This document shows positions 29,458 to 38,197 of a DNA stretch of 64,000 nt, piece by piece (position 1 is the first letter of the stretch; each line of letters begins with the position of its first letter). The stretch is from assembly GCF_003946675.1 (NCBI RefSeq), contig NZ_RHOT01000002.1, positions 62,001 to 126,000 of the forward strand. The letters are read 5' to 3'. The notes under the pieces are model-generated. The model was not told the origin of the DNA. It saw only the letters and a list, made by a program, of their open reading frames with translations, and ran no database searches. The stretch is from Lapidilactobacillus gannanensis. GTDB taxonomy: Bacteria; Bacillota; Bacilli; Lactobacillales; Lactobacillaceae. The translations under genes and the position numbers were made by a program.

Positions 29458-29895
29458 TTTGATATTATGCCCTAGTCTGTTTAAAAATCGCGGTAAACTA
29501 AGTATTTAACTAGATGATTAAGAACTTTATTTTATAGTTCTATGGGAAGAGCCTAAAATTTTAGTGACTGGGTAATTTAAAAATGATAAGATTTTAAATT
29601 ACAAACAGTTTCACAACAAAGAAACTGAATCCGCTTACTAAAAATAATAGGAAATCTTAATAAGTTAATTATACCAGGTTTTAAAGGCGAAAAGGCACTT
29701 TTCTTAATTATTGTGTATTGTAAATCAAATGAGCTGCTTTAGTGACTGGGTGACTAGTTAACTGTTCAATTTCTATTACGGACAAGAGATGTAAAAATTT
29801 GTTACCTGTAAATTACTGCAGGCACTTAGGACACTGTTTATTTGTGGTGAGTTATTATTTGTAGCGATTTCGTAAAAAGGTGGGATGGTTTTGTA

Positions 29896-29924
29896 TTGAC
29901 AGACTTACTTTTAAAAAGTATCAT
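29896..29924 (+). promoter_or_regulatory. Promoter of the Cys-leader / peptide-binding lipoprotein transcript
   Basis: Consensus TTGACA at 29896-29901, 17-bp spacer, TATCAT at 29919-29924. Transcription would start near 29932, giving a leader of about 270 nt before the lipoprotein ATG. Confidence 0.75.
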
Positions 29925-29969
29925 AAAATATGAAATCGTTTCACAATTCTTCTTAGGAGGTTGAAGGTC

Positions 29970-30083
29970 ATGTCTAACCAAACAGCAAAAAACTTGAGTG
30001 TGTGTTGTAACTGTTGTTTAATGAACAACAGCTTGGTTCCGTGTGCCTCAAAATCTACCTCTATTGTCGATTTACGATGTTAG
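29970..30083 (+). CDS. 37-aa cysteine-rich leader peptide
   Basis: A strong TAGGAGG leads to ATG 29970. The peptide begins MSNQTAKNLSVCCNCC and has six Cys in 37 residues (12, 13, 15, 16, 25, 37). The CCNCC codons overlap the first arm of a hairpin (CTGTTGTT / AACAACAG, 30011-30031). An intrinsic terminator follows at 30138-30175 and then the OppA-type gene. This is the layout of a ribosome-mediated attenuator that senses charged tRNA-Cys. Function is inferred; a small secreted or metal-binding peptide is the alternative. Confidence 0.65.
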   Translation: MSNQTAKNLSVCCNCCLMNNSLVPCASKSTSIVDLRC

Positions 30084-30137
30084 TACTAGTGTGAAGATTA
30101 GTATTAAATAAAGTTGATCAGTATTGTAGTAATTGCG

Positions 30138-30175
30138 GCTAGCCACGGATGTTTCTATTCGTGACTAGCTTTTTT
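30138..30175 (+). terminator. Attenuator-like terminator before the lipoprotein gene
   Basis: GCTAGCCACG pairs with CGTGACTAGC with one mismatch, followed by TTTTTT, only 26 bp before ATG 30201. It must be read through or bypassed to express the lipoprotein. Confidence 0.8.
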
Positions 30176-30200
30176 AAACCATGGAAGGATTATTTAAAAA

Positions 30201-31856
30201 ATGAAGAACAAGCGATTAATTATTAGCGGGTTATTGGTGGCTGCTTTAGCAATTGGCCTAACAGCTTGTGGCAGTAAACAAGCCACGTCGAATTCTGGTA
30301 AGTCAGCCCAGGTCTTGAATCTATCGGCAGCTTCACAGCTAAATACAATTGATATTGCTACGGCGACTGGCTATGGTCAGACTGGGAATGCTTTTGAAAG
30401 TTTCTATCGCTTAGGCAAAAATGGAAAGGTTACGCCGGGACTGGCTCAATCCGTTAAGAAAAGTGCTGACGGGTTAACCTATACATTTACCTTACGTGAT
30501 GCAAAATGGAGTAACGGTGATTCGATTACGGCTCAGGATTTTGTTTATTCATGGCGGCGGACCGTTACACCAAGTACTAAGTCAGAATATGCTTATTTAT
30601 TTGATGGGATTAAAAATGCTGATGCTATTAATCAAGGCAAGATGAATCCTGATCAAATCGGGATTGCAGCGCCTGATAAAAAAACAGTTGTGGTTACTCT
30701 GGAAAAGCCGATTCCTTATTTTAAAGTATTAATGGCTTATCCGTTATTTGGACCCCAAAATCAAAAAGTTATTGAAAAATATGGCAAGAAATATGCCACT
30801 AATTCCAAATATATGGTTTACAGTGGTCCCTTTAAGATTACTGGCTGGAAGGGAACCAATAATACTTGGCAATTTGTTAAGAATAAGCAGTATTGGGATG
30901 CGGACAAGGTTAAGCTAGATAAAATCAGTTATACCGTTGTTAGTAATGCCCAAACAAGTTTAGACCTCTATCAAAATGGTAAATTAGACTTAAGTCAATT
31001 ATCGCAAGAGCAGGTCCCAACGTATCAAGATGACAAAGAGTATACGCAATATCCGTATTCCTATGTGAGTTACTTGAGTTATAACTTTGCTTCAAAAGAC
31101 GCAACTAAGAAAAAGATTTTAACAAATCAAAATGCTCGACTTGCTTTTTCATTAGCGCTCGACCGTGAACAATTAACTAAAAAAGTATTAGGTAGTGGTT
31201 CATTAGTACCAACAGGTTTTGTTTCAACAGATTTAGCGAAGAATCCAACGACTGGTGAAGATTTTTCAAAGGCCCAGAAGACTGCTAATACAATGGATTA
31301 TAATTTGAAATTAGCTAAGTCAAAATGGGCGGACGCTCAACGGGAAACCGGGGTTAAAAAGGTTACCTTGACCTTGTTGGCGGGGAATGATAACGGCGAT
31401 GATCCTTCAACTAACATTGTAGTGCAATATTTGAAGGGGCAATTAGAGAAAGAATTATCAGGCTTGACGATTAAAATCAGGACTGTACCAACTACGGTTG
31501 CTTCAACAGAGCGCCGTGATGGTAATTTTGATATTGCTTTAGCTGGTTGGGGTGCTGACTTCAATGATCCGATTTCTTTCTTACAAATTCCTGAAACCGG
31601 AACTTCATATAATTATGGCCAGTACAGCAATCCAGAATATGATGCTTTGGTTGAGAAGGCTTCAAATGCTGATGCTAATAATGAAAAACAGCGTTGGCAA
31701 GATTTAGTTGCTGCAAGTCAATTGCTCTCCAAAGACCAAGGCGTAACGCCGTTATACCAAAGCGTATACTCTTACATGCAAAATAAGGATGTTAAGGGAA
31801 TTATCCATAACACAGCAGGAACTCAATGGAATTACAAATACGCCTATATTAAGTAA
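30201..31856 (+). CDS. OppA/DppE-type peptide-binding lipoprotein (orphan)
   Basis: 551 aa with a lipoprotein signal (lipobox LTAC, Cys at residue 23) and the SBP family 5 fold: LRDAKWSNGDSITAQDFVYSWRR-type region, then LAFSLALDREQL and DIALAGWGADFNDP. It captures peptides at the cell surface for an ABC importer. No permease or ATPase is adjacent, so it probably feeds Opp proteins elsewhere, perhaps those at 53-58 kb. The Cys-codon leader suggests its ligand supplies cysteine (for example Cys-containing peptides or glutathione). This is inference. Confidence 0.9.
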   Translation: MKNKRLIISGLLVAALAIGLTACGSKQATSNSGKSAQVLNLSAASQLNTIDIATATGYGQTGNAFESFYRLGKNGKVTPGLAQSVKKSADGLTYTFTLRDAKWSNGDSITAQDFVYSWRRTVTPSTKSEYAYLFDGIKNADAINQGKMNPDQIGIAAPDKKTVVVTLEKPIPYFKVLMAYPLFGPQNQKVIEKYGKKYATNSKYMVYSGPFKITGWKGTNNTWQFVKNKQYWDADKVKLDKISYTVVSNAQTSLDLYQNGKLDLSQLSQEQVPTYQDDKEYTQYPYSYVSYLSYNFASKDATKKKILTNQNARLAFSLALDREQLTKKVLGSGSLVPTGFVSTDLAKNPTTGEDFSKAQKTANTMDYNLKLAKSKWADAQRETGVKKVTLTLLAGNDNGDDPSTNIVVQYLKGQLEKELSGLTIKIRTVPTTVASTERRDGNFDIALAGWGADFNDPISFLQIPETGTSYNYGQYSNPEYDALVEKASNADANNEKQRWQDLVAASQLLSKDQGVTPLYQSVYSYMQNKDVKGIIHNTAGTQWNYKYAYIK

Positions 31857-31981
31857 GGAATTAAAAACAAGCGGGTACTTTGTGGGTCATCAGGCTGTGA
31901 CCTAAGTTCTTTTATCAAAAACTAAACGAACTTTACCTGTTGAAACGTGTTCTCAATAGGAAACCAGTTCTACTTAACGGC

Positions 31982-32019
31982 AAAAACGAGCAATTTCGTC
32001 AAGAATTGCTCGTTTTTTT
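31982..32019 (+). terminator. Dispersed hairpin family, copy B
   Basis: AAAACGAGCAATT pairs with AATTGCTCGTTTT and runs into T7, preceded by the shared ACTTAACGGCAAAAA. It terminates the lipoprotein transcript. No real gene is seen at 31857-32205 apart from a chance frame through this repeat. Confidence 0.75.
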
Positions 32020-32214
32020 GTACTCAGGTTTACTGTTCTTGTCCAGGCTGTATAACAATCGTTTTAGGAGCTATCTTTTTATAGACATCATAAATTCAGT
32101 CACCTTATGTTTTAATAATGGTTGTGGCAATAACAAATAAATATTATCATCTGGTTTTAAATACCAGGTTATGTGTTATAATATCATCGAGAAGGATTTT
32201 TGGAGATGATGATA

Positions 32215-32880
32215 ATGATAGTTAAAGCACTTTTTAGTACACCCCAGCATGATACGCATCGTTATGAAGTCCGTAATGAAGTATTTTCAGCGATTACTCA
32301 TGGCATCGGCTTTGGTTTAGCAGTTGCAGGTTTGATTTTGCTAATTATTCGGGCAGTGAGCTTAAATAGCCCGATTCGAATTGTAACGTTCACAATTTAT
32401 GGTAGTTGCTTGATATTACTGTACTTATTTTCGACCTTATACCATAGTTTGATTTTTACGAAAGCGCGTCATGTCTTTCAAATTTTTGATCATAGCTCTA
32501 TTTTCATTTTGATTGCTGGCACCTATACACCATATACTTTGGTAGCCCTAGGTGGTTGGCAAGGTTGGACGATGTTTGGCGTTATTTGGGGTTTAGCAAT
32601 TTTGGGAATCCTGTATAAGGTTTTTGTTGTTGGTAAACATCCAATTTTTGAAACGTTACTTTATATTTTAATGGGCTGGATCGTGGTGCTCGCATCGCGC
32701 CCTTTGGCGGCTAGTATTGGGAGTACTGGCTTATGGCTATTAGTTGCAGGTGGTATTGCGTATACTTTTGGTGCGTTGCTTTACAGTATGCGTGGAATTA
32801 AATATATTCATGTTATCTGGCATGTTTTCGTTATGTTAGGTTCATTTTTGATGTTCTTATCTGTTTATCTGTACGTTTAG
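32215..32880 (+). CDS. Hemolysin III family membrane protein
   Basis: 221 aa with seven hydrophobic segments; PAQR/hemolysin III family. Characteristic pieces are RNEVFSAITHGIGFGLA near the N-terminus, STLYHSL, FDHSSIFILIAGTYTPY and the C-terminal WHVFVMLGSF, with the family's metal-site residues (Ser, His, Asp, His). Biological role in bacteria is uncertain. Start is ambiguous: ATG 32215 follows GGAG, and ATG 32206 follows GAAGG. A TATAAT lies at about 32178-32183. Confidence 0.88.
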   Translation: MIVKALFSTPQHDTHRYEVRNEVFSAITHGIGFGLAVAGLILLIIRAVSLNSPIRIVTFTIYGSCLILLYLFSTLYHSLIFTKARHVFQIFDHSSIFILIAGTYTPYTLVALGGWQGWTMFGVIWGLAILGILYKVFVVGKHPIFETLLYILMGWIVVLASRPLAASIGSTGLWLLVAGGIAYTFGALLYSMRGIKYIHVIWHVFVMLGSFLMFLSVYLYV

Positions 32881-32896
32881 ACAGTATCAATTTTCG

Positions 32897-32949
32897 CTTA
32901 ACGTCAAAAAAACGAGCAATTCGAATTGCTCGTTTTTTTTGACGTTAAG
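32897..32949. terminator. Dispersed hairpin family, copy C (53-bp palindrome)
   Basis: A near-perfect palindrome whose arms begin CTTAACGTCAAAAAAACGAG and meet at GAATTC-like AATTCGAATT. It sits after hemolysin III and before the convergent OsmC gene, so it can terminate both. Confidence 0.85.
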
Positions 32950-33012
32950 ATTCACTGGTTAGTCGCTTTGATCATATTTGGAATAAGCATGATGCAAGGC
33001 TGACGAGATTAA

Positions 33013-33402
33013 TCAGTCATCAAAAATAATTGTTTCTGAAATTTGAATACTAGCATTAAGTGATTGTGTAACTGGGCAATTTGCTTGTACTAGCCGTAGT
33101 GCCCGCGTCGCTAATCCCTGCTTTTCAACGGGGACGTCCTTTAAATAGAAGGTCACACTAATTGTCTTGACTGGATTAACATGACCTGCTTCTTCGCGTT
33201 CATAAGAAACGACGGTTTTTTCAAAGGTATAGTTAACCTTTGAATTGGTTAGAATTTCCTGATAGACATAACTTTCGCAAACGGCTGTGGCTGAGACAAG
33301 TGCCTGTACAGGTGCATAACCAATGCCACGTTTGAAAGTCCAAGTTTCGGTCTGCGTATTCTGTAAACCATTAGCGGTTTGATTAAAAGTGAGGGTTTCC
33401 AT
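33013..33402 (-). CDS. OsmC-family peroxiredoxin
   Basis: 129 aa. OsmC/Ohr fold proteins reduce organic hydroperoxides with two cysteines. Here Cys42 lies in ATAVCESYVYQ and Cys109 in VQANCPVTQ, the expected pair. Closer to general OsmC than Ohr by eye. AAGGAG lies upstream of the ATG on the minus strand. Likely oxidative defence, relevant because GlpO can make peroxide. Confidence 0.88.
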   Translation of the reverse strand: METLTFNQTANGLQNTQTETWTFKRGIGYAPVQALVSATAVCESYVYQEILTNSKVNYTFEKTVVSYEREEAGHVNPVKTISVTFYLKDVPVEKQGLATRALRLVQANCPVTQSLNASIQISETIIFDD

Positions 33403-33615
33403 GGATAAGACTCCTTTATAAGATAATAATCTAACTAATAATAAGTGTAGCAGTTTTTGAAAATGAAATCGTCTAATGAGGCTCCTTTTTTCAAGCTATT
33501 CGTGAAAAATAAATTTTAATCGGGGCTTGTTACCGGAAACGAGCGGTTTACTCTTGCAAAGCCTAGTTAATTAAACTAATCTTAACTTAACAAAAGATAA
33601 ACGGAGGTATGATTG

Positions 33616-35283
33616 ATGCAAAAACATTGGTGGCAAGAGGCTGTTGTTTATCAAGTTTACCCACGTAGTTTTCAGGATACCAATCGTGATGGTATTGGTG
33701 ATTTACAGGGGATTATTCAACATTTGGATTATATCAAGACTTTAGGTGTTGATGTGATTTGGCTAAACCCAATTTATAAATCACCGAATGATGATAATGG
33801 CTATGATATTGCTGATTACCAAGCAATTATGAAGGATTTCGGTACGATGGCCGACTTTGAAGAGTTATTAAAGAAAGCGCACCATCGTGGTTTGAAGATT
33901 ATGATGGATCTGGTTGTCAATCATACGTCTGATGAACATCATTGGTTTGCTGAAAGCCGTTCTAGTAAGGAAAATAAGTATCGTGATTATTATATTTGGC
34001 ATGATCCGGTTGATGGGCATGAACCTAATGACTGGCAATCGTCATTTAGTGGCTCTGCTTGGCAATTTGACGAGCAGACTGGCCAGTATTATTTACATCT
34101 TTTCTCCAAAAAACAACCTGATTTAAACTGGACCAACCCTGATTTACGGCAGTCAATCTTTACGATGATGGCTTGGTGGCTGAATAAGGGCGTTGATGGT
34201 TTTCGAATGGATGTTATCAACCTAATTTCGAAACCAGAAAATATTTTACCAGATAAAGATGGCTATATTGCGCCAATCGCTAATGGTCCTCATGTCCATG
34301 ACTATTTGTTAGAAATGAATAAGAAAGTCTTATCTAAATTTGACATTATAACGGTCGGGGAAACGCCTGATGTTAAACCATATGATGCGATTAATTATGC
34401 TGGTTTTGATCGTCATGAGTTAGAGATGATCTTCCAATTTGAGCATATGGGAATTGACCAGGACCCTAAATTGGGTAAATGGCGGCCAAAGGCTTATAAA
34501 TTAACAGAATTAAAGCAAATTATGAGTAAGTGGCAGCTAGAGTTAAATGGTAAAGCTTGGAATTCGTTATATTGGAACAATCATGATCAACCTCGGGTCG
34601 TTTCACGGTTTGGTAATGATACCACGCCAGAATATCGTGTACTTTCGGCTAAAATGTTAGCTACTGCGTTACATTTTCTTCAAGGCACACCTTATATTTA
34701 TCAGGGTGAGGAAATTGGGATGACTAATAACTATGATTTCAACTCGATTTCTGATTATCGTGATATCGAAACGGTTAATGCCTATCGTGACTTAGTTGAA
34801 GATCGCCATGCGCTAAGCAATCATGAATTCATTGAAGCTGCTCATAAAATGTCGCGGGATAATGCGCGGACGCCAATGCAGTGGCATGATGGGATTAATG
34901 CCGGCTTCTCTGAAGAGGGCGTTGATCCATGGCTTGCTGTTAACTCGAATTGCGAGACAATCAATGTGCAAGCGGCTTTGCGTGATCCTAATTCAATTTA
35001 TTATTATTATCAACGGATTAATGGCTTGCGGCATCAATTTCCGGTCATTGTCTATGGTAATTATGAATTGCTGTTAGCCAATGATGAGCGAATCTGGGCT
35101 TATCATCGTCATGATGATAAACAAACAATTTTGGTTGTTTGCAATTTCAGCCAAGATACAGTTACTTGCGACTTGCCAGAATTGAAAGATAGCAATCGCG
35201 AACCATTAATTAAGAACTATGCTGATGATCAAGGAACAACACTACGTCCTTACGAAGCTAAAGTTTATATTTACGAAAATTAA
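33616..35283 (+). CDS. malL: GH13 alpha-glucosidase (oligo-1,6-glucosidase type)
   Basis: 555 aa intracellular enzyme that releases glucose from isomalto- or malto-oligosaccharides. Opens with WWQEAVVYQVYPRSFQDTN and has the GH13 calcium-site-like DTNRDGIGD. Region II is GFRMDVIN with nucleophile Asp199, Glu249 in VGETPD is the acid/base, and NNHDQPR supplies Asp324. The Val after MD fits GH13_31 alpha-1,6 specificity. ATG 33616 follows GGAGG; the TTG three bases earlier is not needed. Monocistronic with a terminator at 35441. Confidence 0.93.
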   Translation: MQKHWWQEAVVYQVYPRSFQDTNRDGIGDLQGIIQHLDYIKTLGVDVIWLNPIYKSPNDDNGYDIADYQAIMKDFGTMADFEELLKKAHHRGLKIMMDLVVNHTSDEHHWFAESRSSKENKYRDYYIWHDPVDGHEPNDWQSSFSGSAWQFDEQTGQYYLHLFSKKQPDLNWTNPDLRQSIFTMMAWWLNKGVDGFRMDVINLISKPENILPDKDGYIAPIANGPHVHDYLLEMNKKVLSKFDIITVGETPDVKPYDAINYAGFDRHELEMIFQFEHMGIDQDPKLGKWRPKAYKLTELKQIMSKWQLELNGKAWNSLYWNNHDQPRVVSRFGNDTTPEYRVLSAKMLATALHFLQGTPYIYQGEEIGMTNNYDFNSISDYRDIETVNAYRDLVEDRHALSNHEFIEAAHKMSRDNARTPMQWHDGINAGFSEEGVDPWLAVNSNCETINVQAALRDPNSIYYYYQRINGLRHQFPVIVYGNYELLLANDERIWAYHRHDDKQTILVVCNFSQDTVTCDLPELKDSNREPLIKNYADDQGTTLRPYEAKVYIYEN

Positions 35284-35440
35284 TTGGTTAGCAAGGGGCT
35301 ATTGGCTCTAAAATTTGATTTTAGTGCGCGCAATCAATGATTGCTTAAATCAGCGTCGCTAGGATCTTGCAATCACCAGCTTGATAGATAAGTTAGCGCC
35401 GTTACTTGATTTTACATGCAGTTTAAAATAGGCATCAAAA

Positions 35441-35471
35441 AAAACACACCAGCGGGCAACTGGTGTGTTTT
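35441..35471 (+). terminator. Terminator after alpha-glucosidase
   Basis: CACACCAG pairs with CTGGTGTG, flanked by A8 and TTTT, so it may work in both directions. Confidence 0.8.
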
Positions 35472-35494
35472 CGTATATATGGGTATACGGGGTT

Positions 35495-35515
35495 TGTAGA
35501 GGAGGCCTCTACAAT
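35495..35515 (+). repeat. Hairpin before the 47-codon ORF
   Basis: TTGTAGAGG pairs perfectly with CCTCTACAA across a 3-nt loop containing AGG, 30 bp upstream of the small ORF. Confidence 0.5.
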
Positions 35516-35545
35516 CATTCTTGTCTTTGGAGGAGTAAGAATGAA

Positions 35546-35689
35546 ATGAAAAAGTTGGGTCATTACTATGGGTTAGCTCCAAAGGAGGGGGTAATCCCTC
35601 GAAGCTATGATTATAATATAACGGATAAATGTGAAGAAAGTTTGACGGAAGCCTTAAGGAAAGTAAAATCAGACCTTGGACCTAGATAG
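35546..35689 (+). CDS. 47-aa small protein of unknown function
   Basis: Begins MKKLGHYYGLAPKEG and ends KSDLGPR, a mixed, soluble composition with a predicted helix in the second half. GGAGGAG lies 10 nt upstream. A second ATG at 35541 in another frame gives only ATG AAA TGA, so ribosomes using it would stop at once and might reinitiate at 35546. A 9-bp hairpin lies at 35495-35515. I do not recognise the family. Confidence 0.5.
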   Translation: MKKLGHYYGLAPKEGVIPRSYDYNITDKCEESLTEALRKVKSDLGPR

Positions 35690-35805
35690 GCGTGAATAAA
35701 GCGGCCTAACTAGCTTTCTCATCGTACTAGCAGGAAAATACTTGCTATAGCAATTATCAACAACAAGTATCGTTGTCTGAAAACGGAAAATTCGGATTAT
35801 TATAT

Positions 35806-35834
35806 TTGACATCTAGTTTTAAAAACTAGATAAT
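35806..35834 (+). promoter_or_regulatory. Promoter with 21-bp palindromic operator
   Basis: TTGACA at 35806-35811, 17-bp spacer, GATAAT at 35829-35834. The spacer is filled by ATCTAGTTTT-A-AAAACTAGAT (35811-35831), a perfect 10-bp-arm palindrome touching both promoter elements. This is the usual design for repression by a dimeric regulator. Confidence 0.75.
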
Positions 35835-35872
35835 AATTAATAGCTCAATAAATAATGCTGGAGGTAATTTCT

Positions 35873-36799
35873 ATGTGGTTAATTGGTGTGATAGTACTGG
35901 CACTAGTACTAATATTTTTTATAATTGCGGCTTGGAAAACATATGATATCGCAATTCGCACGACACCAATAGCAAAAGAAAAATATCGCCAGCGATCGCG
36001 TCAAGAGAATAGCACGCAATTTTTGAACTGGTATGACCAGCAGAATTGGCAAGTTTGGCAACAGCAAAGTGAAGATCAATTAACTTTAAAGGCTAATTTT
36101 CTGGCGGGTGAAGTTGACCAACCAGTTGCTATCATTGCTCATGGTTATCACCACACCCACCAACAAATGGCCAAGTATGCACAACTGTTCCAAAAATTAG
36201 GTTATCAAGTGTTACTTCCCGACAGTCGCGGGCAAGGTGTTAGTGGTGGCTTTCATATTGGCTTTGGCTGGCAAGACCGGCGTGATTATGTTGGTTGGAT
36301 TAAACAAGTTCAACGACATTGTGGCGCTGTACCAATTGTGCTGTTTGGTGTCAGTATGGGTGCAGCAACTGTGCTTGCTACTAGCGGTGAGACTGATTTA
36401 TCTGTTCAAGTTAAGGCAGTTATTGCTGACTGTGGCTTTGACCAAGTCTATACCCAAGTTCGACATCGTGTCTTAACGAAATATCATTTGATACCAGAGC
36501 CGACAGTGTGGTTAGCTAGTTTATTGACGAAACATTTTGCCCATTATCGTTTGCAAGATGGTGATATTGCAGGTCAAGTTGCTAAAAGTAGCACGCCCAC
36601 CCTCTTTATCCACGGAAAAGAGGACAATTATGTGCCATTAAAATCAGAACGGGTTTTATATCAAGCTTGTACGGCGCCTAAAGCGGAATATTTGGTAGCC
36701 AACGCAGGTCATACGCAAGCTTATCAGCGGAATCCGGCCGAATATTTTTCACAAGTAAAAAGTTTTTTAGATGAGTATGTGAAAGATGACCATAAGTGA
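35873..36799 (+). CDS. Membrane-anchored alpha/beta hydrolase
   Basis: 308 aa. An N-terminal transmembrane helix (residues 1-22) is followed by an alpha/beta hydrolase fold. Nucleophile Ser161 lies in FGVSMG, Asp251 in HGKEDNYVP and His280 in NAGHTQ, a complete catalytic triad. The oxyanion-loop motif IAHGYHHTH is visible near residue 84. Similar to the YqkD/BAAT-like hydrolases of lactobacilli; substrate unknown. ATG 35873 with GGAGG upstream is preferred to the ATG at 35855, which lies at the ribosome site. Controlled by the palindrome-containing promoter at 35806. Confidence 0.88.
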   Translation: MWLIGVIVLALVLIFFIIAAWKTYDIAIRTTPIAKEKYRQRSRQENSTQFLNWYDQQNWQVWQQQSEDQLTLKANFLAGEVDQPVAIIAHGYHHTHQQMAKYAQLFQKLGYQVLLPDSRGQGVSGGFHIGFGWQDRRDYVGWIKQVQRHCGAVPIVLFGVSMGAATVLATSGETDLSVQVKAVIADCGFDQVYTQVRHRVLTKYHLIPEPTVWLASLLTKHFAHYRLQDGDIAGQVAKSSTPTLFIHGKEDNYVPLKSERVLYQACTAPKAEYLVANAGHTQAYQRNPAEYFSQVKSFLDEYVKDDHK

Positions 36800-37070
36800 G
36801 ATTCACGAATAATTTGATGAAATTTACAAAAAAAGCTGAAACTAGTTGTTGACAGGAAATGAGATGATGATTTTATGGGCAATGCAAGCGGTTATCTTGA
36901 TTATCACCAAAAACTTATTTAAGAATTTTATTTATTTTATCCAAATTAATTACAATTATAATTCACAACAAAGTTAATTGTTCAGGCTTGTTAATGTTTG
37001 CTTGAATGAAATAGTTATGGAATAATGACTGGTGTTAGTTATTATTGATTATTCTTTGGAGGGACTAAAT

Positions 37071-38129
37071 ATGAATTTTGGAAAAGTTTTGGCAGAAACT
37101 TTTACGAATATGAATATTGTCAGTGCAATTACGTCGACAATTTTTATCATTTTATTGGGTTTTGTTTTACGAAAGAAGAACATTTTTACAGCCCAATTCG
37201 GGAAAGTTTTAACTAAGGTTGTTTTATCAGTATCATTACCTGCATTAGCATTTAATTCCTTCATGGCACCAATTGATCAGAAGACTTTGCGTCAAGGAAT
37301 CAATGTGCTGATTTTTGGGATCGTTGTTTATATTATTCTAATTTTTGTAACGAAATTAATGTATTTAAAGTATCCTAAGGGTCGCGGCGATGTTTTAAGT
37401 GTTTTGACAACATTCGGCTCAACGACATTCTTTGGGATTCCAATTGTTGCCGCAATTTATGGCGCTAAGGGTGCCATGTACGCTTCAATCTTCAATATTG
37501 GTTACCGGATTTTCCTCTATTCTTACGCTTATATCAAAATGAGTGGTTTAGAGATGGACAAAAAGAATATTAAGCAAATGTTCTTAAATCCAATTGTTAT
37601 TGCAACATTCTTAGGTTTGATTCTTTGGATTATTCAACCATATATGCCACAAGTTAGTGCATTTAATGCGGCAACGAACCAAACTGTTCAAGTGGCTTTT
37701 TATCGAATTGATTTGACGGCACTTTGGCTCTTTAAACCATTAACTTATTTGGCAGGCTTAGCATCACCACTAGCTTGGTTGGCAATTGGGTCAACACTAG
37801 GTGAAATCACTTTGAAGAGTGCTGCTTCTGATAAGACTTCATGGTACTACACTGCCATGAAAGTGATTGCTGTCCCAGCAATCAATGTTATCTTATTAGT
37901 ATTGTTAACGGTTAGTCATATCTTACCAGTTGATAAAGTTGCTTTGGCAACCATCATTATTATGATGGCAACGCCAACGGCAGCGGTTGCGTCTTCATAT
38001 GCAATCGGCTTTGATCGTGAAGCAGTATTAGCTTCGAATGCGTCATTGCTATCAACGATTGGTGCGGTTATTATGATGCCAATCTGGATTGTGGTGGTTT
38101 CGATCTTAGGTGCAACTGGTATTTTCTAG
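37071..38129 (+). CDS. AEC-family transporter (malate permease-like)
   Basis: 352 aa with about ten hydrophobic segments. Auxin efflux carrier family members in lactic acid bacteria move malate or other organic acids. The motif LTKVVLSVSLPALAFNSF and the C-terminal MATPTAAVASSYA are typical. ATG 37071 has TGGAGGG upstream; the frame's earlier start at 37032 lacks one. A D-2-hydroxyacid dehydrogenase follows 68 bp later with no terminator seen, so the pair may export or import a 2-hydroxy or 2-oxo acid. Confidence 0.88.
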   Translation: MNFGKVLAETFTNMNIVSAITSTIFIILLGFVLRKKNIFTAQFGKVLTKVVLSVSLPALAFNSFMAPIDQKTLRQGINVLIFGIVVYIILIFVTKLMYLKYPKGRGDVLSVLTTFGSTTFFGIPIVAAIYGAKGAMYASIFNIGYRIFLYSYAYIKMSGLEMDKKNIKQMFLNPIVIATFLGLILWIIQPYMPQVSAFNAATNQTVQVAFYRIDLTALWLFKPLTYLAGLASPLAWLAIGSTLGEITLKSAASDKTSWYYTAMKVIAVPAINVILLVLLTVSHILPVDKVALATIIIMMATPTAAVASSYAIGFDREAVLASNASLLSTIGAVIMMPIWIVVVSILGATGIF

Positions 38130-38197
38130 GCTAATGTAGTTCAGTCAAGATTAGCGTCAGTTAAGTACGAGGATATTCAGAAAGGTAGGACTTACTA

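Noticed and set aside
29330-29460. Possible T-box leader near the C-rich RNA
   Set aside because: AGGGCAGCCGAGCG only loosely resembles the T-box sequence, no tRNA-pairing TGG is present and no gene follows on that strand.
31940-32140. 66-codon plus-strand frame with ATG
   Set aside because: It runs through dispersed hairpin copy B and has no protein family features.
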